The notes under the pieces were generated by a model. That model did no database searches. It was not told the origin of the DNA and saw nothing but the letters and a program-made list of their open reading frames with translations. A DNA stretch of 34,123 bases from an uncultured Bacteroidales bacterium (GTDB taxonomy: Bacteria > Bacteroidota > Bacteroidia > Bacteroidales > Muribaculaceae): contig CANOUR010000018.1 in NCBI GenBank assembly GCA_947570265.1, positions 1 through 34,123 on the forward strand, written 5' to 3'. The translations under genes were made by a program, and so were the position numbers. This document shows positions 7,389-16,599 of the stretch, piece by piece. The stretch's first letter is position 1. Every line of letters begins with the position of its first letter.

Positions 7389-8060
7389 TTATTCGACCAC
7401 ACGTTTGTTCTCACACCGCAGTGTTCTCGCCGGATATTTCTCGACCAACGCGGCATTATGAGTGGCCATGATCACAGTTGTGCCCTGACGGGCAATCTCG
7501 TGGAGATATGATACGATCTGCTCACCGGTCTCGGGATCGAGATTACCTGTAGGCTCATCAGCCAGCAACAGACCTGGATCGTTGAGCAGAGCACGGGCTA
7601 TCACTATACGCTGCTGTTCTCCACCCGATAACTCGTGAGGCATCTTATAGGCTTTCTTGCCCATTCCCACACGATCAAGCACTTCGCCCATACGATCGTC
7701 AATATCTGTGCGATCCTTCCATCCTGTGGCGCGTAACACAAATTCAAGATTTTCGCTGACCGTACGATCGGTCAACAACTGAAAATCCTGAAAAACGATG
7801 CCTATCTTACGGCGAAGATACGGAATCTCACGGCGACGGATCTTATTCAGGTCATAGCCAAGCACTGATGCGCTCCCCTGCTCCACGGGCACTTCGGCAT
7901 ACATCGACTTTAGCAGCGAACTCTTGCCACTGCCAACCTTGCCCATAAGATAAACCATTTCCCCAGCACGAGCCGTGAAATCAACTTGCTTGAGCACTAC
8001 AAGCTCCTGCCTGAGAATCTCCACGCCGGAGTATTTTATTATTTCCGCGCCTTCGTCCAT
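7389..8060 (-). CDS. ftsE: Cell division ATP-binding protein FtsE-like
   Basis: FtsE is the ATPase of the FtsEX complex, which controls peptidoglycan hydrolases at the division septum. The 223-residue product has Walker A GKVGSGKS at residues 40-47, the Q-loop in GIVFQDFQLL (87-96), the ABC signature LSGGEQQR (144-151), Walker B LLLADEP (164-170) and the switch His in MATHN. The RRKIGIVFQDF and DEPTGNLDP segments are typical of the FtsE/LolD/MacB group. No permease gene (ftsX) adjoins it. LolD or another ABC ATPase is therefore possible, but the length and the unfused layout fit FtsE best. It lies 42 bases after recQ. Confidence 0.82.
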   Translation of the reverse strand: MDEGAEIIKYSGVEILRQELVVLKQVDFTARAGEMVYLMGKVGSGKSSLLKSMYAEVPVEQGSASVLGYDLNKIRRREIPYLRRKIGIVFQDFQLLTDRTVSENLEFVLRATGWKDRTDIDDRMGEVLDRVGMGKKAYKMPHELSGGEQQRIVIARALLNDPGLLLADEPTGNLDPETGEQIVSYLHEIARQGTTVIMATHNAALVEKYPARTLRCENKRVVE

Positions 8061-8102
8061 ATTAATAATTATATCGTGTGGTATCTTTAAGGTGATCGGC
8101 TA

Positions 8103-10283
8103 TCAGTTGCCAAGCTCCGAAAGGAATTTTATACGCACAAGGCGTATTTCATCCTCGGTGCAATCAGCGCCCAGCTCATCGATGGCGGCATTGAGGTCGT
8201 CGCTCTCGCTCTCTTTGAAATATTCAAAAATATCATCCTGCCGATCGTCATCCATCACCTCATCGAGGAAATATGTGATATTTATTCTTGTGCCTGAATA
8301 AACTATTGCCTCAATTTCATCAAGAAGCTCAGTAAACTCCAGTCCCTTTGAGTCGGCAAGCTCATCAAGCGGTATCTTGCGATCTATAGCCTGAATGATT
8401 GCGATCTTCTGCTTTGATTTGTTAGGAACAGAGCGCACACGCAAATCTTCAGGACGTTCAATCTCATTTTCTTCAACGTGGCGCTTGATCACCTTCACAA
8501 ACTCTTCTCCGTAGCGGCGCGCCTTACCGGCTCCGACACCGGGGATATTCTGCAGTTCCTCGACAGACACGGGATAGGTTGTTGCCATTGCCTCGAGCGA
8601 CGGATCTTGAAAAATCACGTAGGGAGGCAAGGACAGTTTGCGCGCCATCTTCTTGCGCAGATCCTTTAGTATAGCATACAACTCAGGGTCAGCGGCACAA
8701 GAAGCGCCGTTTCTCACGGGTTCGCTCTCCTCATCCTCGTTGAAATCATTGTCCTCGACAATTTTAAACGACGATGGGTTGTCGAGAAATTTCTTTCCTT
8801 CGGCCGTTACCTTAAGCAGACCGTAGTTTTCAATATCGCGGTCGAGATATCCGGCTATGACTGCCTGCCGGATCACAGCATTGAGAAAGCGATCGTCAGT
8901 GCCTTGCTGGCAACCGAACACATCGAGTTCATCGTGATTGTAGCCTTTGACATTGGCTGTAGTCTTGCCAAGCATCACGGCACATACATGATCGGCCTTG
9001 AATTTTTCTTTCAAGGTCAGGATTGTTTCAATGATAGCACAGAGATTATCCTTTGCTTCCACTTTTTTCTTTGGATTTAGACAGTTGTCGCAATTACCAC
9101 AATTATCTTTATCATATTCCTCACCGAAATAATGGAGGAGAGCCTTACGCCGGCAAACGCTCGACTCGGCATAGCTTGCAGTCTCAAGCAGCAGTTGCTT
9201 TCCTATCTCTTGCTCTGAGACAGGTTTGCCCTGCATGAATTTCTCCATCTTCTGAAGATCCTTGGCTGCATAAAACGTTATACACTGACCCTCTCCCCCG
9301 TCACGTCCGGCACGACCGGTTTCCTGATAATAGCTCTCAAGCGATTTAGGCATGTCATAGTGTATCACAAACCTAACGTCAGGCTTGTCAATGCCCATGC
9401 CGAACGCAATCGTAGCCACAATCACATCAACCCGCTCAAGAAGGAAGGAGTCTTGATTGGCACTACGTGTAGCGCTGTCCATGCCTGCATGATATGGAAG
9501 AGCCTTGATGTCGTTGACTTTAAGCATCTGGGCCATTTCTTCAACTTTCTTACGGCTGAGGCAATAGATTATACCTGATTTCCCGGGATTCTCCTTGATA
9601 TAACGGATGATATCGCGATCAGTCGAATCAGTCTTAGGACGAACCTCGTAGAAAAGATTAGCTCTGTTGAATGATGATTTAAAGACACAAGCATCCTGCA
9701 TCCCGAGGTTTTTCTGTATATCATGCTGCACCTTTGGGGTGGCTGTGGCCGTGAGCGCTATCACCGGACGCGGACAGATCTCATTGATGATGGGTCGTAT
9801 GCGTCGGTACTCGGGACGGAAATCATGTCCCCATTCCGATATACAATGCGCCTCGTCCACGGCATAGAACGAGATCGGCACTGTCTTCAGGAACTCAATA
9901 TTCTCCTCTTTTGTCAACGACTCGGGCGCCACGTACAGTAAACGTGTCTTCCCGGACGTGATGTCTGACTTCACCTGATCGATTGCTGCCTTGTTGAGCG
10001 ACGAATTCAGGAAGTGGGCTATATGATCGGTCTCGCTGATGTTGCGTATGGCATCAACCTGATTCTTCATCAGGGCTATCAACGGAGATATCACAATAGC
10101 CGTTCCGTCCATGAGGAGTGCCGGCAACTGATAGCACAGCGACTTGCCGCCGCCGGTAGGCATCAGCACAAATGTGTCGTTGCCTTCAAGAAGCGAACGG
10201 ATGATAGCTTCTTGATTGCCTTTGAATGCATCAAAGCCGAAATGATGCTTAAGGGCTGTGCGGAGTGAGGAGGTGTCGGTCAT
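8103..10283 (-). CDS. recQ: ATP-dependent DNA helicase RecQ
   Basis: RecQ is a 3'-5' superfamily 2 helicase acting in recombination and stalled-fork repair. From the ATG at 10283 (MTDTSS) it has 726 residues; a second ATG three codons upstream (10292) is possible. Walker A is PTGGGKS at 42-48 and the DEAH box is at 143-146, followed by CISEWGHDFRPEY. The RecQ-C zinc-binding cysteines are in CRRKALLHYFG and the closely spaced CGNCDNC. A winged-helix region follows. The HRDC domain lies at about 535-610 (LPPYVIFQD, NIPGVGAGKARRYG). About 100 acidic residues extend the C-terminus. It lies downstream of clpX, as in other Bacteroidales. The 147-base gap to clpX shows no clear promoter box. Confidence 0.96.
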   Translation of the reverse strand: MTDTSSLRTALKHHFGFDAFKGNQEAIIRSLLEGNDTFVLMPTGGGKSLCYQLPALLMDGTAIVISPLIALMKNQVDAIRNISETDHIAHFLNSSLNKAAIDQVKSDITSGKTRLLYVAPESLTKEENIEFLKTVPISFYAVDEAHCISEWGHDFRPEYRRIRPIINEICPRPVIALTATATPKVQHDIQKNLGMQDACVFKSSFNRANLFYEVRPKTDSTDRDIIRYIKENPGKSGIIYCLSRKKVEEMAQMLKVNDIKALPYHAGMDSATRSANQDSFLLERVDVIVATIAFGMGIDKPDVRFVIHYDMPKSLESYYQETGRAGRDGGEGQCITFYAAKDLQKMEKFMQGKPVSEQEIGKQLLLETASYAESSVCRRKALLHYFGEEYDKDNCGNCDNCLNPKKKVEAKDNLCAIIETILTLKEKFKADHVCAVMLGKTTANVKGYNHDELDVFGCQQGTDDRFLNAVIRQAVIAGYLDRDIENYGLLKVTAEGKKFLDNPSSFKIVEDNDFNEDEESEPVRNGASCAADPELYAILKDLRKKMARKLSLPPYVIFQDPSLEAMATTYPVSVEELQNIPGVGAGKARRYGEEFVKVIKRHVEENEIERPEDLRVRSVPNKSKQKIAIIQAIDRKIPLDELADSKGLEFTELLDEIEAIVYSGTRINITYFLDEVMDDDRQDDIFEYFKESESDDLNAAIDELGADCTEDEIRLVRIKFLSELGN

Positions 10284-10430
10284 GGCGATCATTCGAGGTA
10301 AGGTAGGTTGTGACTATGATTGGTTAGAGAGATCACCGGACGGGATGACCGGTGGTAGGAATCTTAGATTTATGGATTGCGGCAATATTCGTTTTGATAG
10401 ATTGCTTTATGCTTATTGATTCGTTGGGTA

Positions 10431-11666
10431 TCACGCTTCGGCAGCCAGATTGACTGTCGATAGCTTTTCGAGAGCATATTCTGGAGTGATTGTAAGCTCT
10501 TTTATATCGGTCGACGGCACTTCAAACATACTGTCGATCATGATTGTCTCGACAATCGAACGAAGTCCACGCGCCCCAAGTTTAAACTCTATCGCCTTGT
10601 CGACGATCAGATCGAGTGTCTCAGGCGCAAACACGAGCTTCACACCATCCATAGCGAATATCTTCTCATATTGCCGTGTGATTGCGTTCTTCGGCTCCGT
10701 GAGTACACGGCGCAATGCATCGCGGTCGAGCGGGTCGAGATGGACAAGCAACGGCAAACGTCCGATTATCTCGGGAATAAGCCCGAACGACTTCAGATCC
10801 TGAGGTGCTACATATTTCAGATAGTTGTCGGTGCTCACACGCTGGCGCATCTTAGTACCGGCGTAACCAACAACATGCGTATTGAGTCGATGTGCAATCT
10901 TACGCTCTATGCCGTCAAACGCGCCACCGCATATGAAAAGGATATTTTTCGTATCGACAGCGATCATCTTCTGTTCGGGGTGCTTGCGTCCACCCTGCGG
11001 CGGCACGTTAACGATCGATCCTTCAAGCAGCTTTAGTAAGCCTTGCTGAACTCCTTCGCCCGACACATCGCGTGTAATGGATGGATTGTCGCCCTTACGT
11101 GCTATTTTGTCGATCTCATCAATGAACACAATGCCACGTTGCGCTTTCTCTACATCGTAGTCTGCATTCTGCAGCAGTCTGGTAAGCAAGCTTTCGATAT
11201 CCTCGCCAACATATCCAGCCTCGGTAAGCACTGTCGCGTCGACAATTGCAAAAGGCACATCGAGCAGACGGGCGATCGTCTTTGCAAGAAGAGTCTTACC
11301 GGTGCCGGTCGGACCGACCATCACGATATTGCTCTTCTCTATGTCCACATCATCATTGTCCTGCGCCAGACGTTTGTAGTGGTTATACACTGCTACAGAA
11401 AGATACTTTTTGGCATCTTCCTGACCAATCACATACTGGTTGAGGAAATCAAATATCTCCTGCGGCTTAGGCACTTTGTCCATCGAAAGCGACTCGACTG
11501 AACTCTCAGCGGTCTTCCCTCCATACTCCTCGAGCGCCTCATGAATATGCTCTATACACTCGGCACAGATATATGTGCCGTCACTAACAGCACTTGGCAC
11601 GAGCATCGCGCTCATATCGGCGGGACGTCCGCAGAAATTACATACTGGTTTTTGCTTCTTTGCCAT
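10431..11666 (-). CDS. clpX: ATP-dependent Clp protease ATP-binding subunit ClpX
   Basis: ClpX is the AAA+ unfoldase that feeds substrates to ClpP. The 411-residue product starts with the zinc-binding domain (C9, C12, C34, C37). Walker A GPTGTGKT is at 118-125, the pore loop GYVGED follows the Walker A region, and Walker B is in IVFIDEIDK. The sensor region [12 protein letters not shown] is also present. The ClpP-docking IGF loop appears as VGY in the segment after IAHRLNTH, which may be normal for this lineage. It starts 6 bases after clpP, so the two are clearly co-transcribed. Confidence 0.97.
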   Translation of the reverse strand: MAKKQKPVCNFCGRPADMSAMLVPSAVSDGTYICAECIEHIHEALEEYGGKTAESSVESLSMDKVPKPQEIFDFLNQYVIGQEDAKKYLSVAVYNHYKRLAQDNDDVDIEKSNIVMVGPTGTGKTLLAKTIARLLDVPFAIVDATVLTEAGYVGEDIESLLTRLLQNADYDVEKAQRGIVFIDEIDKIARKGDNPSITRDVSGEGVQQGLLKLLEGSIVNVPPQGGRKHPEQKMIAVDTKNILFICGGAFDGIERKIAHRLNTHVVGYAGTKMRQRVSTDNYLKYVAPQDLKSFGLIPEIIGRLPLLVHLDPLDRDALRRVLTEPKNAITRQYEKIFAMDGVKLVFAPETLDLIVDKAIEFKLGARGLRSIVETIMIDSMFEVPSTDIKELTITPEYALEKLSTVNLAAEA

Positions 11667-11672
11667 CGGTGA

Positions 11673-12350
11673 TCATTTATCGGCGCGGGGAGTGAGTATC
11701 TCGTCAATCATGCCGTAATCCTTGGCTTCGGCAGCTGTCATCCAGAAATCGCGGTCTCCATCACGTTCCACCTTCTCGATGGTCTGACCCGAATGCGAGG
11801 CGATGATACCATAAAGCTCACTCTTATATTTGAGGATTTCACGTGCCGTGATCTCGATGTCGCTTGCCTGTCCCTGCACGCCTCCGAGCGGCTGATGAAT
11901 CATCACGCGGCTATGGGGCAGTGCGAAACGCTTGCCTTTCTGTCCGGCCACAAGGAGCACAGCGGCCATTGATGCAGCCATGCCGATGCATATTGTAGAC
12001 ACGTCGCTCTTGATGAACTGCATTGTATCATAAAGACCAAGCCCTGCCGTAACCGATCCACCGGGAGAGTTGAGGTAGATGGAGATATCCTTCCCGGGAT
12101 CAACCGAGTCGAGGTAGAGCAGCTGACCCTGCACCACAGTAGCCGTATAGTCATTGACGTCGGTGCTCAGGAAAATGATGCGATCCATCATCAGGCGCGA
12201 GAACACATCCATCTGCGCCACATTGAGCTGACGCTCCTCGATGATTGTAGGAGAAATGTAGCTTGAATTGATTGTGGAGGTGTACTGGTCAAGGGCAAGA
12301 CCGTTCATGCCCAGATGCTTCACTGCATAATTGCGAAAATCATTGCTCAT
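11673..12350 (-). CDS. clpP: ATP-dependent Clp protease proteolytic subunit ClpP
   Basis: ClpP is the serine protease that forms the barrel of the ClpXP machine. The 225-residue product has the catalytic triad S127 (GMAASM), H152 (MIHQP) and D201 (DGDRDFWM). The N-terminal segment of about 30 residues before [11 protein letters not shown] is longer than in E. coli and may be a propeptide or a lineage extension. A well-formed promoter lies 35 bases upstream, and clpX follows after 6 bases. Confidence 0.97.
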   Translation of the reverse strand: MSNDFRNYAVKHLGMNGLALDQYTSTINSSYISPTIIEERQLNVAQMDVFSRLMMDRIIFLSTDVNDYTATVVQGQLLYLDSVDPGKDISIYLNSPGGSVTAGLGLYDTMQFIKSDVSTICIGMAASMAAVLLVAGQKGKRFALPHSRVMIHQPLGGVQGQASDIEITAREILKYKSELYGIIASHSGQTIEKVERDGDRDFWMTAAEAKDYGMIDEILTPRADK

Positions 12351-12385
12351 ATGTCGTAGTCTGTTGTTATTCTAATTTGGTTATT

Positions 12386-12417
12386 CAAAATTACATAAAA
12401 AATTCCGCATGCGCAAA
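12386..12417 (-). promoter_or_regulatory. Promoter of clpP-clpX
   Basis: On the minus strand, TTTG (12414-12417) and TAATTTTG (12386-12393) are separated by 20 bases. This is a full match to the Bacteroidetes primary sigma consensus TTTG-N19-21-TAnnTTTG. It lies 35 bases before the clpP ATG and is one of the two best-formed promoters in the window. Confidence 0.75.
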
Positions 12418-12441
12418 AAATTTAATTTTTTTTCACGCCAC

Positions 12442-12486
12442 CAACAAAACAACGATGGCTACCGGTCCAACGTCCGGTAGCCATCG
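12442..12486 (-). terminator. Intrinsic terminator of trigger factor
   Basis: A perfect 13-bp inverted repeat (CGATGGCTACCGG at 12453-12465, CCGGTAGCCATCG at 12474-12486) has an 8-nt loop. On the minus strand it is followed by the T-rich TTGTTTTGTT. It lies 28 bases after the tig stop and just before the clpP promoter. Confidence 0.85.
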
Positions 12487-12514
12487 CGGCTGGATTGTAA
12501 TAGTCAGTGTTTTA

Positions 12515-13876
12515 TCAAGCTTTCTGAGCGATCTCTTTAAACTCGTCGAGCGACACCTCTTTGTTGTCTACAGTGACAAGCTCCTTAATAGCGGTGAAAA
12601 GCTTCGCATCGCCGACCTGCTCGATGATACGACCACGGTAATTCTTGTCGTTGAGCATCTGCTTTGCATAGTTTGTGATGATCTCTTCGTCGAGGTTGGT
12701 CATGCCATACTGTGCAAACTGGCGGGCAGCCATCATCTTGGCGAAATTGAGAAGGTCATCCTCCTCGATCTTCACATCGGCCTGACGAGCCACGCGATCG
12801 CTTATGAGCTGCCACTTAAGTCCGGGCAAGAGCTTGACATACTCTTCATCAATATTCTCCTCGTTGAGACCCTCATTGCGGTTGATAAGCCAGCGTTTCA
12901 GCAGATCGTCCGCAAATGTCATCTCTCCATATTTGTCCATAAGAGCCTTCTGTGCTTCCTGACGGAACAGAATCTCGCTATTACCGCCAAGCTGGCCGGC
13001 AATCATCTCCTTCACGGCATTGCGATACTCCTCCTCGTTGTGCACTTTATCTTTTCCGAACACATTTGTAAAGAATTCTTCGTTGAGTTCGGCAGGACGA
13101 ACAACAATGATCTCCGAGATCGCCATTTCGAAATCACTTTTCACATCCGACGCAATCTCTTTATCGATCTGGAGCATCGATGACATCTCAGTGGGATCGC
13201 CATCGCATGTGTTCCACGGGTTGAACACAACCTTGTCTCCGACTTTCTTGCCATCGAACTTGTCTGCTTCATCTTTGCTCTTGAAATACATGGGGGCAAC
13301 TATGCCACTGACAACCTGAATCGCACCCTCATTTTCATTAACAGTGCCATCCTCGTTGAGCTGCATCAGAGCACCCTTGACAAGCGCATCAGGCTCCATT
13401 TCCTCTCCTGGCACCTGAGCGCCGAAACGCTTGCGCAAGCCCTTGTCCTGCTCGTCGATCATATCATCGGCCACTGCGATGGTATAATAAGGCACGGTTA
13501 TATCTTTTCCCACATTGACATCAAGCGCGGGAGTGAGAGCCAGATCATATTCAAATGTGAAATCTTTCTTGTTTTTCAGATCGAGTTCGACAACCTCCAC
13601 AGGAAGAGGCTCGCCAAGAATATCGACCTTGTTGTCGCGCAGATAGTTGGCAACCGCATCATAAACCTCACGGTTGATGACGTCGCTCGTCACCTGCATG
13701 CCGAAACGGCGCTTCAACTCACCGAAGGGAACATGACCTTTGCGGAAACCGGGGATCACATGATTACGTCCCACCTCCTTAAGATCTTTTGTCACTTTGT
13801 CGGCATAGTCGCTTTCAACGACATTGACGGTCAGACGTGCGCTCACGTCGCCGTTTTTTTGCATGGTTACTTCCAT
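12515..13876 (-). CDS. tig: Trigger factor
   Basis: Trigger factor is the ribosome-bound chaperone that meets nascent chains at the exit tunnel. The 453-residue product has the ribosome-docking signature GFRKGHVP in its N-terminal domain. The middle region (about residues 150-250) is not a standard FKBP-like peptidyl-prolyl isomerase by eye, as is common in Bacteroidetes. The helical C-terminal chaperone domain fills the rest. MEVTMQ was taken as the start because Bacteroidetes homologues begin in the same way; an ATG at codon 5 is less likely. Its neighbours clpP and clpX fit the classic tig-clpP-clpX order, although a terminator and a promoter separate them. Confidence 0.94.
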   Translation of the reverse strand: MEVTMQKNGDVSARLTVNVVESDYADKVTKDLKEVGRNHVIPGFRKGHVPFGELKRRFGMQVTSDVINREVYDAVANYLRDNKVDILGEPLPVEVVELDLKNKKDFTFEYDLALTPALDVNVGKDITVPYYTIAVADDMIDEQDKGLRKRFGAQVPGEEMEPDALVKGALMQLNEDGTVNENEGAIQVVSGIVAPMYFKSKDEADKFDGKKVGDKVVFNPWNTCDGDPTEMSSMLQIDKEIASDVKSDFEMAISEIIVVRPAELNEEFFTNVFGKDKVHNEEEYRNAVKEMIAGQLGGNSEILFRQEAQKALMDKYGEMTFADDLLKRWLINRNEGLNEENIDEEYVKLLPGLKWQLISDRVARQADVKIEEDDLLNFAKMMAARQFAQYGMTNLDEEIITNYAKQMLNDKNYRGRIIEQVGDAKLFTAIKELVTVDNKEVSLDEFKEIAQKA

Positions 13877-13971
13877 AACGTGCTTATTCTTTGATGATTT
13901 TGGTTCAATTCAATGTCGACCGACAGCCCCGGGATGGTCAAGGAAAGTCCGGCGTGCCGCCAATCAAGCTG

Positions 13972-13979
13972 CAAATTTA
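13972..13979 (-). promoter_or_regulatory. Candidate -7 box for tig
   Basis: TAAATTTG on the minus strand matches TAnnTTTG, 95 bases before the tig ATG, which would give a leader of about 90 bases. It lies back to back with the prfA box. No good -33 element is visible. Confidence 0.35.
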
Positions 13980-14002
13980 ACAAAAAAGCGGCCAAAAATG
14001 AC

Positions 14003-14010
14003 TATCTTTG
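14003..14010 (+). promoter_or_regulatory. Candidate -7 box for prfA
   Basis: TATCTTTG matches TAnnTTTG and sits 30 bases upstream of the prfA ATG. There is no TTTG at -33. It is divergent from the candidate tig box. Confidence 0.5.
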
Positions 14011-14040
14011 CGCAAAAGAATTTGAACTGTCCGACCACTC

Positions 14041-15150
14041 ATGACTGAAAATTCATTGCTGAGCCGCCTCGACGGCATAGAATCACGTTTCGAGGAAGTG
14101 AGCACTCTCATCACCGACCCGGCAGTGATCGCCGATATGAAGCGATATGTGCGCCTGTCGAAAGAATACAAAGATCTGGAGAGACTCACAGCCGAGACTC
14201 GGCGTTATCGCGATGCACTCGCATCTGAGGCTGAGGCTCGTGCCATACTCGACAATGAGTCTGACAACGACTTGCGCGAACTTGCCAAAGATGAGTTGGA
14301 GCAAGCTCGCAAGCTCTTGCCATCACTTGAAGAATCCATCAAGCTCATGCTCATCCCGGCCGATCCAGAAGACTCAAAAAACGTAGTGCTCGAGATACGC
14401 GCCGGCACAGGAGGAGACGAGGCTGCGATTTTCGCCGGCGATCTTTTCAAAATGTACACCAGATACTGCGAATCACGCGGATGGACTGTTGCCGTTACGG
14501 CTGCCAGTGAAGGCGCTGCCGGTGGATTCAAGGAGGTCGTGATGTCTGTGAGCGGCGAGGGAGTATACGGCACGCTGAAATACGAGAGCGGCGTGCACCG
14601 TGTGCAACGTGTGCCCGCCACAGAGACACAGGGTCGCGTCCACACTTCGGCTGCAACCGTAGCGGTTCTGCCCGAAGCCGAGCCTTTCGATGTTGAGATT
14701 AACGAAGGAGAGATCAAGTGGGACACATTCCGCAGCGGTGGCGCCGGAGGTCAGAATGTCAACAAAGTCGAGTCGGGCGTGCGCCTGCGATACATGTGGC
14801 GTAATCCTGTCACAGGCGAGACCGACGAGATATTGATCGAATGCACCGAGACCCGCGACCAGCCCAAGAACAAAGAACGCGCCTTGTCGCGGTTGCGCAC
14901 ATATATTTATGACCGTGAGCACCAGAAATATGTCGACGACATCGCATCGCGCCGTAAGACACTTGTCTCAACGGGAGACCGTTCCGCAAAGATACGCACC
15001 TACAACTACCCGCAAGGGCGCATTACCGATCACCGCATAAACTATACCGTCTACAATCTTCAGGCATTTGTCGACGGCGACATACAGGATGTGATCGACC
15101 ATTTGATCGTGGCAGAAAACGCCGAGAAACTAAAAGAAGCTGAATTATAA
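14041..15150 (+). CDS. prfA: Peptide chain release factor 1
   Basis: RF1 releases the finished peptide at UAA and UAG codons. The 369-residue product has the stop-codon recognition tripeptide PAT in HRVQRVPATETQGR (RF2 would have SPF). It also has the universal GGQ motif in SGGAGGQNVNKVESG, which reaches the peptidyl-transferase centre. The length and the start MTENSLLSRLDGIE are normal. The -7 box lies 30 bases upstream, and pyrF follows after 27 bases, so the two may form an operon. Confidence 0.97.
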   Translation: MTENSLLSRLDGIESRFEEVSTLITDPAVIADMKRYVRLSKEYKDLERLTAETRRYRDALASEAEARAILDNESDNDLRELAKDELEQARKLLPSLEESIKLMLIPADPEDSKNVVLEIRAGTGGDEAAIFAGDLFKMYTRYCESRGWTVAVTAASEGAAGGFKEVVMSVSGEGVYGTLKYESGVHRVQRVPATETQGRVHTSAATVAVLPEAEPFDVEINEGEIKWDTFRSGGAGGQNVNKVESGVRLRYMWRNPVTGETDEILIECTETRDQPKNKERALSRLRTYIYDREHQKYVDDIASRRKTLVSTGDRSAKIRTYNYPQGRITDHRINYTVYNLQAFVDGDIQDVIDHLIVAENAEKLKEAEL

Positions 15151-15177
15151 ATCCCCCCAAAAAATACTCTCAGTTAT

Positions 15178-16005
15178 ATGAATCGCAAGCAACTGATCGA
15201 CAACATCTATCGCAAACGCTCTTTCCTCTGCGTAGGACTCGACACCGACATCAAGAAAATACCGGAGCATCTGTTGGGCTGCGACGATCCGATCTTTGAA
15301 TTCAACAAAGCCATCATCGACGCCACCGCACCCTATTGCGTAGCGTATAAACCCAATCTGGCATTCTACGAGGCAGCGGGCATCAAAGGAATGACAGCGC
15401 TCGATAAAACCGTCGCATATCTGCGCGAGAATCATCCCGACCAGTTTATCATCGCCGACGCAAAGCGAGGCGATATAGGCAACACATCGGCACTTTATGC
15501 ACGTGCATTCTTTGAAGAGATGAATGTTGACGCACTCACAATTGCCCCCTACATGGGAAGCGACAGTGTGAAGCCATTCCTCGGCTACGAAGGCAAATGG
15601 GTGGTGGTGCTTGCACTGACATCCAATCCCGGATCACGCGACTTCCAGTTCCTGCGCACAGGAAACACTGACAGCCGCCTGTTCGAAGATGTGCTTACCA
15701 CCGCACAGACATGGAGCGATTGCCCGGACGACACGATGATGTTTGTTGTCGGTGCGACACAAGGCGAGATGTTCATCGACGTGCGCCGAGTGGCACCTCG
15801 CAGCTTCTTGCTCGTTCCCGGCGTTGGCGCCCAAGGTGGCAGTCTTGAAGATGTTGCACGCTATGGCATGATCGAAGGCGAGTGCGGTCTGTTAGTCAAT
15901 TCATCACGTGGTGTCATATACGCATCTAACGGACACGACTTTGCCGAAGCCGCAGCGCGCGAGGCCTCAAAACTCCGCGACTCAATGTCGGCTCTGCTAA
16001 AATAA
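15178..16005 (+). CDS. pyrF: Orotidine 5'-phosphate decarboxylase
   Basis: PyrF decarboxylates OMP to UMP, the last step of de novo pyrimidine synthesis. The 275-residue length and the [11 protein letters not shown] motif (94-104, with catalytic D94, K96 and D99) place it in the longer group 2 of the family. FLCVGLDTD near the N-terminus and [11 protein letters not shown] near the C-terminus are the usual barrel motifs. It follows prfA by 27 bases. Its stop codon is only 2 bases from the stop of the convergent guaD gene, with no terminator hairpin between them. Confidence 0.96.
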   Translation: MNRKQLIDNIYRKRSFLCVGLDTDIKKIPEHLLGCDDPIFEFNKAIIDATAPYCVAYKPNLAFYEAAGIKGMTALDKTVAYLRENHPDQFIIADAKRGDIGNTSALYARAFFEEMNVDALTIAPYMGSDSVKPFLGYEGKWVVVLALTSNPGSRDFQFLRTGNTDSRLFEDVLTTAQTWSDCPDDTMMFVVGATQGEMFIDVRRVAPRSFLLVPGVGAQGGSLEDVARYGMIEGECGLLVNSSRGVIYASNGHDFAEAAAREASKLRDSMSALLK

Positions 16006-16007
16006 TA

Positions 16008-16484
16008 TCAGTAAGGCGTTTTATCAGTTTTACTGCGCCACATATCAAAAGCTTTCAAAGCTTCCGATGACAGGAGCTCGGTCATGCGCTTACTGCGCAG
16101 ATCGGGCTCCAGCGCTATCTCACGGTAAAGCATCTCGTCGTCAAACCCCGCAGCAGACGCCGCACGACGGTCATTGCCGTAATATATACGATCAATATGC
16201 GCCCAATATATCGCGCCGAGACACATCGGACATGGCTCACACGAGGTGTAAATCTCACACCCCGACAGATCGAACGTGCCGAGCACCTCTCCGGCTCGAC
16301 GAATTGCCGTAACTTCGGCGTGAGCTGTGGGGTCGTGATGAAGCGTCACTCCATTCGTACCTTCAGCCACAATGCGACCGTCCTTGACAATCACCGCACC
16401 AAACGGGCCTCCGCCATCAATCACACTCTGCTCAGACAGCTCTATAGCCCGCCGCATCCAACGAATTTTCTTTTCTTTATCCAT
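16008..16484 (-). CDS. guaD: Guanine deaminase (cytidine-deaminase fold)
   Basis: The enzyme converts guanine to xanthine and ammonia. From the ATG at 16484 (MDKEKKIRW) the 158-residue protein has the zinc motif HAE at 55-57 and PCPMC at 84-88 (C85, C88). Its overall layout closely resembles Bacillus subtilis GuaD, including GGPFGAVIVKDG, the DPTAHAEVTAIR segment and a C-terminus ending in an aromatic residue. A tRNA adenosine deaminase (TadA) is the alternative, but the N- and C-terminal segments fit GuaD better. The open frame continues to 16802, but only across pgk, so the longer start was rejected. It is divergent from pgk, and a nested inverted repeat lies between them. Confidence 0.88.
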   Translation of the reverse strand: MDKEKKIRWMRRAIELSEQSVIDGGGPFGAVIVKDGRIVAEGTNGVTLHHDPTAHAEVTAIRRAGEVLGTFDLSGCEIYTSCEPCPMCLGAIYWAHIDRIYYGNDRRAASAAGFDDEMLYREIALEPDLRSKRMTELLSSEALKAFDMWRSKTDKTPY

Positions 16485-16500
16485 ATTTATAATGTTATAA

Positions 16501-16535
16501 CGCTTGTGACAGGTGAAAATTTCACACACCAAGCG
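16501..16535. promoter_or_regulatory. Nested inverted repeat between guaD and pgk
   Basis: The inner palindrome GTGAAA-A-TTTCAC (16513-16525) lies within an outer pair CGCTTG (16501-16506) and CAAGCG (16530-16535). It is placed just upstream of the pgk promoter and 16 bases from the guaD start codon. It has no T tail, so it looks more like an operator than a terminator. Confidence 0.4.
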
Positions 16536-16565
16536 TTTAATTAAAGAAATAATTCTATAATTTTG
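16536..16565 (+). promoter_or_regulatory. Candidate promoter of pgk
   Basis: TAATTTTG (16558-16565) is an exact match to TAnnTTTG, 34 bases upstream of the pgk ATG. TTTA (16536-16539) lies 18 bases before it as a partial -33 element. Confidence 0.55.
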
Positions 16566-16599
16566 CATCCGAAAAACATATAACCAAAAAATAAACGGT

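Noticed and set aside
10334-10354. CACCGG-N9-CCGGTG inverted repeat between clpX and recQ as a terminator
   Set aside because: The stem is short and no T run follows on either strand.
12272-13183. 303-codon plus-strand open frame opposite trigger factor
   Set aside because: It lies fully antisense to tig and partly clpP, has low-complexity shadow composition and no family features; tig is clear on the other strand.
14205-14726. 173-codon minus-strand open frame opposite prfA
   Set aside because: Ser/Ala-rich shadow composition, fully covered by prfA.
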